Below, piece after piece: positions 1-8,168 of a stretch of DNA of 64,000 nt. Numbering within the stretch: position 1 is the first letter of the stretch; the number at the start of each line of letters is the position of its first letter. The DNA lies in assembly GCA_021807675.1 (NCBI GenBank), contig JAKBCR010000006.1, positions 1 to 64,000 of the forward strand, in the 5' to 3' direction. A program made the translations under genes and the position numbers. Source of the stretch: Pseudomonadota bacterium. Lineage in GTDB: Bacteria > Pseudomonadota > Gammaproteobacteria > Steroidobacterales > Steroidobacteraceae. The notes under the pieces are model-generated. The model made no database searches. It was given only the letters and a program-made list of their open reading frames with translations, and was not told the DNA's origin.

Positions 1-727
1 TCAACGTTCCGCCCGTTGCACAGAGATCATCGAGCACGATCACGGTGCGTCCCGCGACCTCGCCCGCCAGGACGCCCGTGGCGACGACACCCTTCGCGCG
101 GCGCTTCTCGACGAAGGCGAGCTCGACCTCGCGCCCGGTCCGGGCCGCCAACAGCTCGCGAAAGATCTGGGCGCGCTTGATTCCGCCGACATCGGGCGAG
201 ACGACCGCAAAGCCGGTCCCGGGCCGCTGCCCGGCGAAGTGGTCGACCATCATGGGAAGCGCGGTCAGGTGCACGGTCGGGATACGGAACGCGTTGTCGA
301 AGGCGGCCGGATTGTGCACATCGAGGGCGACAACCTGGGCCACGCCGCTCGCCTCGAGCAGTTGCGCCACGTAGCGCGAGAACACCGGATCGCGCGGCTG
401 AGTGCGCCGGTCCTTGCGCGCGAAGGCGAGATAAGGCAGCACGGCGACGGTCGAGTCCGCGCCGTGATCGCGCAGCAGTTGCAGCAGAAAGAGCAGCCGC
501 ACCAACCGCTCGCAGACGGGCGCCTGGTCCGTGCCAGCCAGACTTTCCACGACGAACACTGTGCGTCCCCGGACGGACTCGAGCGGGCGGAGCTTGAACT
601 CTCCGCCCTCGAACCGGCGCTCCTCGAGCGGAATCACCGGCAGAGCGTCCTCGGCCGCGATCGCGGCTGCGAGGGAGCGGCTCTCCCCGAGGGTGATCAG
701 GCAGGGAGTGCTCGATATGGCGGACAT
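1..727 (-). CDS. Ribose-phosphate pyrophosphokinase-like protein (3' end cut by window)
   Basis: The minus strand reads open from an ATG at 727 to the window edge, about 242 residues. Seen: an ARKDRR stretch at the usual ATP-loop position, LDVHNPAAFDNAF, and a PRPP-binding loop VIVLDDLCATGGT near the visible end. These identify the ribose-5-phosphate pyrophosphokinase family, which makes PRPP from ribose-5-phosphate and ATP. The sequence looks divergent from housekeeping Prs, so it is probably an accessory paralogue. It lies 10 nt downstream of the class II ribonucleotide reductase gene on the same strand, which suggests one operon for nucleotide supply under stress. The C-terminus is outside the window. 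Confidence 0.85.
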   Translation of the reverse strand, partial: MSAISSTPCLITLGESRSLAAAIAAEDALPVIPLEERRFEGGEFKLRPLESVRGRTVFVVESLAGTDQAPVCERLVRLLFLLQLLRDHGADSTVAVLPYLAFARKDRRTQPRDPVFSRYVAQLLEASGVAQVVALDVHNPAAFDNAFRIPTVHLTALPMMVDHFAGQRPGTGFAVVSPDVGGIKRAQIFRELLAARTGREVELAFVEKRRAKGVVATGVLAGEVAGRTVIVLDDLCATGGTL

Positions 728-737
728 GGCAATGACC

Positions 738-2567
738 TCAATCCGATTCGCGCTCGGCATCGCAGCAGTGCGCGCCAGGCTGCTGCAAGATGCATTGCGC
801 CGACCGGCCCGCGACGACCTGCGGGCGCGCGCCCTCCTGAAATACCGTGCAGCCTTTGAGTCCGAGCCGGTAGGCGGCCTCGAAGATGCCCGTCACCTCC
901 TCCAGCGTGGCCTCCCTCCCGAGCGCGACGGTCTTCGAGATCGAGCCGTCGACGAGCTCCTGCAGCGCGGCCTGCATCAGCAGCTGTTCCTGCGGCGGGA
1001 TGGCCCCGCGATCGAGGAATGCTTCAGGCACGCGCCGCTCATCGGGTGCCAGCGCTCGCCAGAGCGCATACGCCCGATCGGTCACGGGGAACTCGCGGGG
1101 CGTGCCGTCGATATCGAGCACGCGGCGGACGGCGTCGAGGCGAAAGACGGGCTCGATCCCGCTGCTCACGTTGCCTGCGAGCAGGCTGATGGTTCCCGCG
1201 GGCGCAATGGCGAGCAGATGACTGTTGCGCAGTCCGTGGCGCCGAATGCCGGCCCGGATCGTCTCGGGAAGCCGGCGAATGAACGGCCGCTCCCCGTAGC
1301 GCTCGGTGTCGAAGCGCTCGCAGGGGCCGCGCTCGCGCGCGAGCTCCACCGATGCCTCATAGGCGGCATCACGCACGTTGCGCATGAGTGCGGCGGCTGC
1401 CTCGCGCGCTCCCGGTGAGTCGTAGCGGAGCGCGAGCATCGCGAGCGCGTCGGCGAGGCCCGTGATGCCGAGACCGATGCGCCGGGAGCGGTGCGCCTCC
1501 ACACGCTGGCGGCTGAGCGGAAACCGCGAAATCCCGATCACATCGTCCAGGAACCGCACGGCGATGCGCGTCGTATGCCGCAGCGCTTCATGGTCGAGAC
1601 GGGCGGAGGGCGTGAACGGGGACTCGACGAAGCGTGTCAGATTCAGCGAGCCGAGATTGCAGGCCCCGTAGGGCGGCAACGGCTCCTCGGCGCAAGGGTT
1701 GGTCGCACTCAGACTCTCCACGTAGCCGAGATTGTTCTGTGCGTTGATCCGATCGATGAAAAGCACGCCCGGCTCGGCCGACTCGCGCGCGCTCGCGCAC
1801 AGATGCCTCCAGAGCTCACGCGCGCCGACGAACTTGAATACGCGGCAGAGGACGGGTCGGGCGCTTCCGCTCCAGGGACGCTCGAGATGCTCCGCGGCGC
1901 CGGAATCCTCCGTCGCCTGCTGCGGGAAGACGAGGGCCCAGGGCGCATCGTCTCGCACGGCTTGCATGAAGGCGTCGGTGACCAGCACCGAGAGGTTGAA
2001 ATGACTGAGCGCGCCGGTCGCGCGCTTGGCGTCGATGAATTCCTCGATGTCGGGATGATCGCAGCGGAGCGTGGCCATCATGGCCCCCCGCCGCGCGCCG
2101 GTGGAGAGAATCGTCGCGCACATGGCATCCCATACGCGCAGGAACGAGACCGGGCCCGAGGCAATCATTCCGGTCGTGCGGGCGCGGCTGCCGCGAGGGC
2201 GCAGGGTCGAGAAGTCATAGCCCACGCCGCCGCCCTGCTGCATCGTGAGGGCGCCTTCCTTCAGCGCCTCGAAGATGCCCGGGATGGAGTCCTCGATCGG
2301 CCCCATGACGAAGCAATTGGCGAGTGTCACCTGCCGGGCCACCCCCGCGCCCGCCAGGATGCGGCCCGCCGGCAGGAAACGAAATGCTTCCAGAATCTCA
2401 CGGAATCGCTCCTGCCAGAGCGGCACATCGCCCTCGATGGCGGCGACGCTGCGGGCGACCCGATCCCAGGTGTCCGCGATCGAGCGCTCCGGCGGGTGCG
2501 CGTCACCGTCCCGGTAGCGCGTGCGCCAGATGAAATGCGACAGGTTTTCGGGCCCCTGACCCAACAC
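738..2567 (-). CDS. Adenosylcobalamin-dependent (class II) ribonucleoside-diphosphate reductase
   Basis: About 609 residues. Seen: ANCFVMGPIEDSIPGI, the glycine-rich MQQGGGVGYDFSTLRP segment, and the NPCAEEPLPPYGACNLGSLN active-site region; the C-terminus has a Cys-rich tail (ending near AHCCDAERESD), as in B12-dependent reductases that use C-terminal thiols. It reduces ribonucleotides to deoxyribonucleotides without oxygen. The frame stays open upstream to 2828, but that part overlaps the small gene at 2597-2782. Homology begins at SHFIWRTRYRDG, so I place the start at GTG 2567 (TTG 2564 also possible); no strong ribosome site decides it. It probably shares an operon with the downstream PRPP-synthetase-like gene. 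Confidence 0.88.
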   Translation of the reverse strand: MLGQGPENLSHFIWRTRYRDGDAHPPERSIADTWDRVARSVAAIEGDVPLWQERFREILEAFRFLPAGRILAGAGVARQVTLANCFVMGPIEDSIPGIFEALKEGALTMQQGGGVGYDFSTLRPRGSRARTTGMIASGPVSFLRVWDAMCATILSTGARRGAMMATLRCDHPDIEEFIDAKRATGALSHFNLSVLVTDAFMQAVRDDAPWALVFPQQATEDSGAAEHLERPWSGSARPVLCRVFKFVGARELWRHLCASARESAEPGVLFIDRINAQNNLGYVESLSATNPCAEEPLPPYGACNLGSLNLTRFVESPFTPSARLDHEALRHTTRIAVRFLDDVIGISRFPLSRQRVEAHRSRRIGLGITGLADALAMLALRYDSPGAREAAAALMRNVRDAAYEASVELARERGPCERFDTERYGERPFIRRLPETIRAGIRRHGLRNSHLLAIAPAGTISLLAGNVSSGIEPVFRLDAVRRVLDIDGTPREFPVTDRAYALWRALAPDERRVPEAFLDRGAIPPQEQLLMQAALQELVDGSISKTVALGREATLEEVTGIFEAAYRLGLKGCTVFQEGARPQVVAGRSAQCILQQPGAHCCDAERESD

Positions 2568-2596
2568 TACCGCGAGCGCCGAGAGAACACCGGCCG

Positions 2597-2782
2597 CTAG
2601 CGCGCTTTGCCCGACGGCAGATCTCTGCGCGCGCGATGAAGCGCGAGCGCCTGCCCCTGTTGCCAGTACATGCGGCAGAGCCCCGCCGCCGCCTCGTCCA
2701 TTGCGGCTGTCATATTGAGGAACCAACGACCGGGAGCGCTGTGCGCATAGAGTATCGGCGCGGTGATCCTGCGTATCGTCAT
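2597..2782 (-). CDS. Small hypothetical protein upstream of class II reductase
   Basis: A 61-residue ORF starting MTIRRITAPILYAHSAPGR, with ATG at 2782 and a GAGGG about 8 nt before it. It is basic at its end and has no clear membrane segment or metal-binding motif. I do not recognise the family. It lies first in the minus-strand unit, about 29 nt before the reductase start, and it is read in a different frame from the open N-terminal extension of the reductase. Position and ribosome site favour a real gene; a chance ORF in GC-rich DNA remains possible. Confidence 0.5.
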   Translation of the reverse strand: MTIRRITAPILYAHSAPGRWFLNMTAAMDEAAAGLCRMYWQQGQALALHRARRDLPSGKAR

Positions 2783-2868
2783 GGCGGCACCCTCGGGTTG
2801 ACTCGCCGCTCCTTGAGCGGCTGTGCAATAGCCTCTCAGGGTCGCTTCGGTGCAGAAAGTAGTACTCG

Positions 2869-2917
2869 CCGCGTCGGTATACGTACCCGCCGGCCGCGAC
2901 TGCGTACTAATGCGAAT
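2869..2917. promoter_or_regulatory. Candidate operator pair in divergent promoter region
   Basis: The region between the minus-strand reductase unit and the kinase-like gene at 2952 holds a CGTA-N4-TGCG element at 2900-2917 (CTGCGTACTAATGCGAAT). A degenerate inverse copy lies at 2869-2886 (CGTC-N4-TACG). The element matches the palindrome between the CBS genes at 16983-17000 in core and spacing. The transcription factor is unknown. Confidence 0.45.
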
Positions 2918-2951
2918 GCACTGGAGGGGCGACCGTCAGGAACAATCGCCT

Positions 2952-4106
2952 ATGGCTCGTAACCCCACTGTCTCGCGAGCGAGCCGTGAGGATGCGGCCA
3001 CGCGGGAGAAGGTCGCATGGCTCACGGATCCGCAGCACTATCCGGGGCGGCCCCGAGCCGTCGAGATCATCGAGACGCATTTTGCGTGGGTCTTCCTGGC
3101 GGGCACCCGGGCCTACAAGCTCAAGAAGCCGTTGCGGCAGGCCTCGATGGACTATCGCACGCTCGAACGGCGTGAGCACGCGTGTCGCGAGGAGCTGCGG
3201 CTCAACCGACGCCTGGCGCCGGATGCTTACCTTCGGGTCCTACCGCTTCGTCGAGGCCGCCGCGGATCGCTGACGCTGCGGCGCAGCTCGCCGACCGCTT
3301 CCCGGATCGTCGACTGGCTGGTGCAGATGCGCAGGCTCGAAGCGGCGCGCATGCTCGATCGGGTGATCGCCGCCGGAGATTTGCGCGAGAGGGATCTCGA
3401 CCGGATCGCAACGAGACTCGCTTCGTTCTTTCAACGCGCCGAGCGCCGACCGATGAGCGACGGCGCTTACCGCGCACGGCTGCGTCGCGAGATTCGCCGG
3501 AACGCGCAAGAGCTCTGCGCACCCGATCTCGGCTTGAGAGGTCGCCGAGTCGTCGAGGTCGCCCGCGCCCAAATCGATTTTCTCGCACGCCATCCGCGAG
3601 AGCTCTCGGGCCGCGGCGGGCGCCTGATCGATGGGCACGGCGATCTGCGCCCAGAGCACGTCTTCCTCGGGACTACGTCGGCGGGTGTGTGCGTGATCGA
3701 CTGCCTCGAGTTCGATCGCGATCTGCGCCGGCTCGATCCGGCGGAGGAGATCGCGTTCCTCGCCCTGGAATGCACTCGATTGGGTGCGGCAGGAGCGGCG
3801 GATGGCCTGATCGCCCGCTACCGAGGCGCTGCCGGTGATCCGGTCCCGCGGGCCCTGATCCACTTCTACATGAGCCGGCGGGCCGCGCTGCGCGCGCAGA
3901 TCTCGGCCTGGCATCTGCGCGATGAGGAGTTCGCGGGCGAGTGGCGCGAGTGGAAGGCGCGGGCGCACTCCTATCTCGACGACGCGCTGCGCCACGCGCA
4001 GCGCGCGGCGGCGGCTTCAGGGCACGTTGCACCGCAGCTCCTCGAGCCATGCGTTGGCTGCCGGATTCGCGACCTCGACCCGCGGCGTACATATTGCGAT
4101 GCGTAG
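2952..4106 (+). CDS. Aminoglycoside-phosphotransferase-like kinase-fold protein (COG2187 type)
   Basis: 384 residues from ATG 2952, with AGGAA about 10 nt upstream; an earlier in-frame start at 2850 has no such support. Seen: HGDLRPEHVFL, the Brenner-type catalytic loop of phosphotransferases, at about residue 233, followed by VIDCLEFDRDLRRLDPAEEIAFL, which carries the metal-binding Asp. The N-terminus has FAWVFLAGTRAYKLKKP, matching the Lys-containing region of the COG2187 family. Substrate is unknown. The M. tuberculosis relative Rv2004c belongs to the DosR dormancy regulon, and the class II reductase and stress proteins nearby make a similar role plausible here. Confidence 0.75.
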   Translation: MARNPTVSRASREDAATREKVAWLTDPQHYPGRPRAVEIIETHFAWVFLAGTRAYKLKKPLRQASMDYRTLERREHACREELRLNRRLAPDAYLRVLPLRRGRRGSLTLRRSSPTASRIVDWLVQMRRLEAARMLDRVIAAGDLRERDLDRIATRLASFFQRAERRPMSDGAYRARLRREIRRNAQELCAPDLGLRGRRVVEVARAQIDFLARHPRELSGRGGRLIDGHGDLRPEHVFLGTTSAGVCVIDCLEFDRDLRRLDPAEEIAFLALECTRLGAAGAADGLIARYRGAAGDPVPRALIHFYMSRRAALRAQISAWHLRDEEFAGEWREWKARAHSYLDDALRHAQRAAAASGHVAPQLLEPCVGCRIRDLDPRRTYCDA

Positions 4107-4137
4107 GAAACCGTGAGCGTAGATCGACTGGAACGGC

Positions 4138-4617
4138 CTAGTCATGCGCGGCGGTCTGGAAAGCATCGGCCGGCATGTGCGCCTGCACGGCCGTCACGGC
4201 CTCATGCACGAGGTCCTTGCCGACCTCCGCGGCCACAGTTGCGCGGATCGAAGCAGGCAGCGCCTGCCGCAAGAGGCCGAGGAATCCTGGAGCGGCCATG
4301 AGGATCAGTCGGTCGAACTCACTCTGCCGATGCGCCGTCTGAATCCGATCTGCGATCTCGCGCGCGAAGACCCCGGCCTCGTGCTTGCGCGGGCGCCGCT
4401 CACCGTCCGTCCCATGATGAGCCGTCGCCCCGCGCCGGCCAGCCGGGTCGGGCGCGTGATCGAAGACACGTCCGGGGCGGTCCGACTTGAAATCACGGTC
4501 GTGCAGATGCGCCCGTGGGTCGGTGATCCCGCCGACGGGCCGCAGCCTCGAGTCAGGATGCTCCACATCATAGAACTTCGCCTCGCTTTGATCGGCGACC
4601 ACGATACGGATGCGCAT
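4138..4617 (-). CDS. Host-attachment family protein
   Basis: 159 residues from ATG 4617, which has GAGGAGG just upstream; the longer reading frame to 4668 lacks this. Seen: an N-terminal VVADQSEAKFYD strand and a C-terminal segment FDRLILMAAPGFLGLLRQAL. This pattern belongs to the family annotated as protein required for attachment to host cells, related to the baeRF/eRF1-like fold. The actual biochemical role is unclear. It ends 31 nt from the convergent kinase-like gene and shares a divergent promoter region, with two candidate operators, with the sugar nucleotidyltransferase at 4812. Confidence 0.75.
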   Translation of the reverse strand: MRIRIVVADQSEAKFYDVEHPDSRLRPVGGITDPRAHLHDRDFKSDRPGRVFDHAPDPAGRRGATAHHGTDGERRPRKHEAGVFAREIADRIQTAHRQSEFDRLILMAAPGFLGLLRQALPASIRATVAAEVGKDLVHEAVTAVQAHMPADAFQTAAHD

Positions 4618-4686
4618 TTCAGGCCTCCTCGAGCCAAAAAACCGTTGGCGATGCGGCGATTGGGCCATGCATCGGCCTGCGCCGCC

Positions 4687-4734
4687 ATGCGTAGCAATGC
4701 GGATACGCGGATCGGCTTACGTAGAGCTGCGTAT
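4687..4734. promoter_or_regulatory. Two candidate operators between divergent genes
   Basis: ATGCGTAGCAATGCGGAT at 4687-4704 and TTACGTAGAGCTGCGTAT at 4717-4734 both show CGTA-N4-TGCG with identical spacing. They lie between the host-attachment gene (start 4617, minus) and the guanylyltransferase-like gene (start 4812, plus). The first matches 13 of 18 positions of the palindrome at 16983-17000. Confidence 0.5.
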
Positions 4735-4811
4735 TTCCTCAGCCCATCCTCGTGAACGAATCTTCAGCCTGGCGGTCACCTTTAAACTCCTCACCAGTGA
4801 GGTCTGCGGCG

Positions 4812-5810
4812 ATGAGCGATTCGGACAACGTCTGGGCCCTGCTGCTCGCGGCAGGTGAAGGCCGGCGGCTAAAGGGGCTGACGACCACCCGCACCGGCCT
4901 GGCGATCCCCAAGCAGTTCTGCTCGCTCGACCTGGGACCCTCGCTGCTGCGGGAAGCGGTCGCGCGGGCCGCGGCGGTCACGGCTCCGGAGCGCATTTGC
5001 ACGATCGTCGCCGCGCAGCATCGGCGCTGGTGGTCCCATCAGCTCGATGGCCTCGAGAGCGAAAACGTCATCATTCAGCCCAGGAATCGCGGTACGGCCA
5101 TCGGGATGCTGCTGCCGCTCATCACCCTGATGGAGCGTGACCCGCGGGCACGGATCATGGTGCTGCCTTCCGATCATCACGTGCGGGAGGAGGGACGGCT
5201 CGCGCACGCCTTGCGGTATGCGGCGGCTCCGCCCGCGGCCGAGTGGCCGCACATCCTTCTCCTGGGGCTCGAGCCGACGACTGTGGACCTGCAGCTCGGC
5301 TACATCGTCCCGCGCCGCCAGGGCGCGCGAGCGCATCACGCCGTCGAGCGCTTCGTGGAGAAGCCCGACATGGCTCACGCGCAACGGCTTCTCGGGCAAG
5401 GCGCGCTGTGGAACACGTTCATCATCGCGGCGGACGCGCAGTCACTGCTGGAGCTCTTCGAGCGGCGCTGCCCGGACATCGTGACGGCGATGCGCGCTGC
5501 GGTTCGCGGAACACGCGGCGGGCGGGACAACGGCGAAGCATTGGCCGAGCTCTACGAGACGCTGCCCGACCTCGATTTCTCCCGCGCCATCCTCGAGGGG
5601 CAGGAGCAGTACCTGCGGGTGCTGCCCATACCCGACTGCGGCTGGAGCGATCTCGGTACGCCGGAGCGTGTCGCCGCGGCACTCGACGCCCTCCCCCGGG
5701 TGTCCCGGGATGCCGCCACCGTGTCGGCGGCCGGGAACGTGCTGTTGAGTCTGGCGGCGCAGTCGGCTTCCCTGCGCCACTCTCGAGTCGCCGCCGCCGG
5801 CGGCCGGTAG
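4812..5810 (+). CDS. Mannose-1-phosphate guanylyltransferase-like NDP-sugar pyrophosphorylase
   Basis: 332 residues from ATG 4812, with GAGG about 10 nt upstream (an earlier start at 4752 is possible). Seen: the nucleotide-binding signature LLLAAGEGRRLKGLT with PKQFCSL following, NRGTAIGMLLPL, VLPSDHHV, and VERFVEKPD, in the order typical of mannose-1-phosphate guanylyltransferases. The protein stops after the catalytic domain; there is no phosphomannose isomerase domain. It would supply GDP-mannose for surface glycans or storage. It is preceded by two candidate stress-island operators, so it may be induced with its neighbours. Confidence 0.8.
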   Translation: MSDSDNVWALLLAAGEGRRLKGLTTTRTGLAIPKQFCSLDLGPSLLREAVARAAAVTAPERICTIVAAQHRRWWSHQLDGLESENVIIQPRNRGTAIGMLLPLITLMERDPRARIMVLPSDHHVREEGRLAHALRYAAAPPAAEWPHILLLGLEPTTVDLQLGYIVPRRQGARAHHAVERFVEKPDMAHAQRLLGQGALWNTFIIAADAQSLLELFERRCPDIVTAMRAAVRGTRGGRDNGEALAELYETLPDLDFSRAILEGQEQYLRVLPIPDCGWSDLGTPERVAAALDALPRVSRDAATVSAAGNVLLSLAAQSASLRHSRVAAAGGR

Positions 5811-5873
5811 TGGTCCGAATGCCCTCCGCATCGAGGTGCGACGGCGGGCGAGCCGGCGCTGGCTTGGCGTGCG

Positions 5874-5891
5874 ATCCGTATCTCTGCGGAT
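5874..5891. promoter_or_regulatory. Candidate operator upstream of universal stress gene
   Basis: ATCCGTATCTCTGCGGAT has the outer arms ATCCG/CGGAT inverted, with core CGTA-N4-TGCG. It ends 49 nt before the GTG start of the stress protein at 5941 and matches the palindrome at 16983-17000 at both ends. Confidence 0.55.
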
Positions 5892-5940
5892 GCGGCGCCG
5901 GCAGGGATGCGCTATCAATCTGGCCCGGAGGTGAGCCACG

Positions 5941-6894
5941 GTGAATGAGTCCATTGGATCGATCATGGCTGCTGTCGATCGGGACAACAGCCCGCGGGAG
6001 GTCGTGATGAAGGCGGTGGCGCTTGCGCGCCTGACCGGTGCCCGGGTCGAGCTCTTCCACTGCGATTCGGAGCGGGCCTACTCACGCCAGCATCAGTACG
6101 ATCCGCGCGCGGCCGCCAAAGCGCGGGAGACGTGCATCGATGAGTCGCGCCGCTTTCTCGACTCGCTCTGGGGCTCGCTCGAGGTGAAAGACGTCGAAGC
6201 CTCCACGAGCGTCGCCTGCGAAAGCCCATTGTACGAAGGCATCGTGCACGCGGTTGAGCGGGATCGCCCGGACCTCGTCGTGAGAGGCTCTCGCAAGCAG
6301 TCTCACAAGGCCGTCAAGGCCCGCGGAGGCGATCACAATGGTGGGGAAAGCGTGGCGGGCCTCGACGCCAACGACTGGGAGCTCGTGCGCGCCTGTCCCT
6401 CGCCGTTGCTCCTCACGCATGGCAGAGCGTGGAAGGCTCGTCCGGTGATCGCCGCCGCGGTCGATCTTTCCGCCGCCGAGTCCGCGGAACTCACTCGCAC
6501 GATTCTTCGCACCGCGGCGGCGATTGCGCACAGCGCTCGTGGAGACCTCGAGATCGTTCATGCCGGCGCCTTCGATCGCGCGCAGCCGCAGGACGAGCCA
6601 TCGCGGCGCGCCGCGTTGGCGGAGAGCGCCAGGAGCGCCGGTGTCGAGGTGGCGGCCATTCATCTCATCCACGGCGATCCTGCGACCGTCCTGCCTGAGT
6701 TCGCGCTGCAGCGGGACTTCGATCTCATCGTGCTCGGGGCGCTGACTCATCGCAAGGCATTGACTGCGCTCGTCGGCACGCTGACCGGGAAGCTGATCGA
6801 GACGCTCGATTGCGACTGCCTGCTGGTGAAACCGCCGATAGCGCGCGCGGCCAGGGCCAATCATGGAAATTCCCGTGACGGAGGCGGAAAGTAG
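5941..6894 (+). CDS. Universal stress protein, two UspA domains
   Basis: 317 residues. The GTG start is fixed by GGAGGTG at 5927-5933, seven nt upstream. The first Usp domain (about 1-155) begins SIMAAVDRDNSPREVVMKAVALA; the second (about 165-305) begins with a PVIAAAVDLSAAESAEL strand and ends FDLIVLGALTHRKAL and CDCLLVKPP. The G-2x-G-9x-G ATP-binding motif is only partly present, so nucleotide binding is uncertain. Tandem Usps of this type accompany oxygen-limitation responses. A candidate operator lies directly upstream and a second tandem Usp is encoded at 8169. Confidence 0.85.
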   Translation: MNESIGSIMAAVDRDNSPREVVMKAVALARLTGARVELFHCDSERAYSRQHQYDPRAAAKARETCIDESRRFLDSLWGSLEVKDVEASTSVACESPLYEGIVHAVERDRPDLVVRGSRKQSHKAVKARGGDHNGGESVAGLDANDWELVRACPSPLLLTHGRAWKARPVIAAAVDLSAAESAELTRTILRTAAAIAHSARGDLEIVHAGAFDRAQPQDEPSRRAALAESARSAGVEVAAIHLIHGDPATVLPEFALQRDFDLIVLGALTHRKALTALVGTLTGKLIETLDCDCLLVKPPIARAARANHGNSRDGGGK

Positions 6895-6912
6895 CCCGGG
6901 ATCCTCGCGGAC

Positions 6913-6930
6913 ATCCGTAATTTCCTCGAT
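6913..6930. promoter_or_regulatory. Degenerate operator-like half-site
   Basis: ATCCGTAATTTCCTCGAT carries the complete left arm ATCCGTA and the terminal GAT of the island motif, but the right core CCTC departs from TRCG. It ends 60 nt before the CBS-BON gene. A weak site, listed because position and left arm agree with the other copies. Confidence 0.3.
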
Positions 6931-6990
6931 GGTCCCCGCCGCGCCGCAGGCGTAGCCTGCGTAACAGGGTGCATTCCGGGCAAGGTGTCC

Positions 6991-7707
6991 ATGAAAGCCA
7001 GTGACGTCATGCGAAAAGAGGTCATCACGGTGGCGCCGGAGGCCGCGGTCGTCGATGCCGTGCATCTCATGCTCGAGCATCACATCAGTGGATTGCCGGT
7101 GGTCGATGAGGCCGGCGCAGCAGTCGGCATTCTCACCGAGGGCGACCTTCTGCGGCGGGCGGAGCTCGGCACGGAGAAGCGGGTTCCGGCGTGGCGGTCC
7201 TGGCTCGCGGGCTCTGGACGCGAGGCGCTCGATTACGTACGGTCCCACGCCCGCCGGGTCGGGGAAATCATGACCGTCCCGGTCGTATGCGCGACGCCGG
7301 ACACGGACCTGGCGCAGGTCGTCGCGCTGATGGAATCGAAGCGGATCAAAAGGATCCCGGTGCTCGAGAATGGACGTGTCGTCGGTATCGTGACGCGAGC
7401 GGACCTTCTGCGTACCCTGGCGAGTCTGCTGCCCCCTGTGAATACGCCATCTGTCGCGGATGCGGAGCTTCGGCGCCGTGTACTGACGTCGCTGAAGGCG
7501 CAGCCGTGGTTTCGTGACGACGGCTCAATGGACGTCAGAGTCAAAGACGGGGTAGTCGAGCTCGTGGGGGTGGTGACCGACCAAAGGGAGCGCGGGGCCA
7601 TTCGTGTGGTTGCCGAAAACACGCCGGGCGCGCGCGGTGTAGTCGATCATCTGCTTTGGATCGAAAGCATGTCGGGCATCCCGATGGAGCCTCCCGCGGG
7701 AGTTTGA
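6991..7707 (+). CDS. CBS-pair protein with C-terminal BON domain
   Basis: About 238 residues from ATG 6991 (GTG 6985 also possible). CBS 1 (about 5-55) runs VMRKEVITVAPEAAVVDAV to GILTEGDLL; CBS 2 (about 90-145) runs EIMTVPVVCATPDTDLAQV to GIVTRADLL. A BON domain follows (about 155-225; RVKDGVVELVGVV). CBS pairs bind adenosine nucleotides; BON domains bind membranes or phospholipids. The architecture is common in stress clusters and resembles mycobacterial Hrp1 in its CBS part. Ligand and partner are unknown. Confidence 0.85.
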   Translation: MKASDVMRKEVITVAPEAAVVDAVHLMLEHHISGLPVVDEAGAAVGILTEGDLLRRAELGTEKRVPAWRSWLAGSGREALDYVRSHARRVGEIMTVPVVCATPDTDLAQVVALMESKRIKRIPVLENGRVVGIVTRADLLRTLASLLPPVNTPSVADAELRRRVLTSLKAQPWFRDDGSMDVRVKDGVVELVGVVTDQRERGAIRVVAENTPGARGVVDHLLWIESMSGIPMEPPAGV

Positions 7708-7853
7708 GGCGGTGACGGCTGCGGCAGGATCGCGCCGCCCTCGCGTCCGCCAGGCCTCCCCCCGAGGCGCGGCGAGCCGCACCGTGAACTCGCTCCCTTC
7801 TCCCGGTCCCGCGCTGGTGGCCCCGATCTTAATCCCGTCATGTGCATCGTATT

Positions 7854-7863
7854 ATCATATGAT
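7854..7863. promoter_or_regulatory. AT-rich palindrome before ribbon-helix-helix gene
   Basis: ATCATATGAT is a perfect 10-bp palindrome inside an AT-rich patch (about 7849-7870) that stands out from the GC-rich surroundings. It lies about 40 nt before the likely start of the small DNA-binding-type protein. An autoregulatory operator is possible but not shown. Confidence 0.35.
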
Positions 7864-7903
7864 GTCACCTCAATGTGAAGATGATCATACCCCCGGTGGA
7901 ACC

Positions 7904-8116
7904 GTGACACTCGAAGACCGCACCGCCCGCCTGACGATCCTGATCGATCCCCGCAAGAAGGCCGTCTTCGAGCGGCTCTGCGCCGAGGAGGACGCGACAC
8001 CTTCGCAGGTCGTGCGCCGCCTGATTCGCGCCTACATCGAGGAGCGCCAGGGCCGGCCCTGGCGGCCGGAAGAGGTCGAGCTGCCGGGAGCGAGGCGCGC
8101 GCCGAAGCGGCGCTGA
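7904..8116 (+). CDS. Small ribbon-helix-helix (CopG-like) protein
   Basis: 70 residues from GTG 7904; in-frame ATGs at 7859 and 7862 would add 14-15 residues. Seen: a strand RLTILIDPRKK followed by two helices, KAVFERLCAEEDATPSQVV and RRLIRAYIEERQ, the pattern of CopG/Arc-type ribbon-helix-helix DNA-binding proteins. The C-terminus is basic. No toxin gene adjoins it: the next gene is the convergent universal stress protein. It may be a local regulator or an orphan antitoxin. GACTTC/GAAGTC forms a small hairpin at its stop codon (8115-8129). Confidence 0.6.
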   Translation: MTLEDRTARLTILIDPRKKAVFERLCAEEDATPSQVVRRLIRAYIEERQGRPWRPEEVELPGARRAPKRR

Positions 8117-8168
8117 CTTCACGGAAGTCCGGGACGGTGACCGGAGCCTGGCGCCGGTGGCGCCGCGA

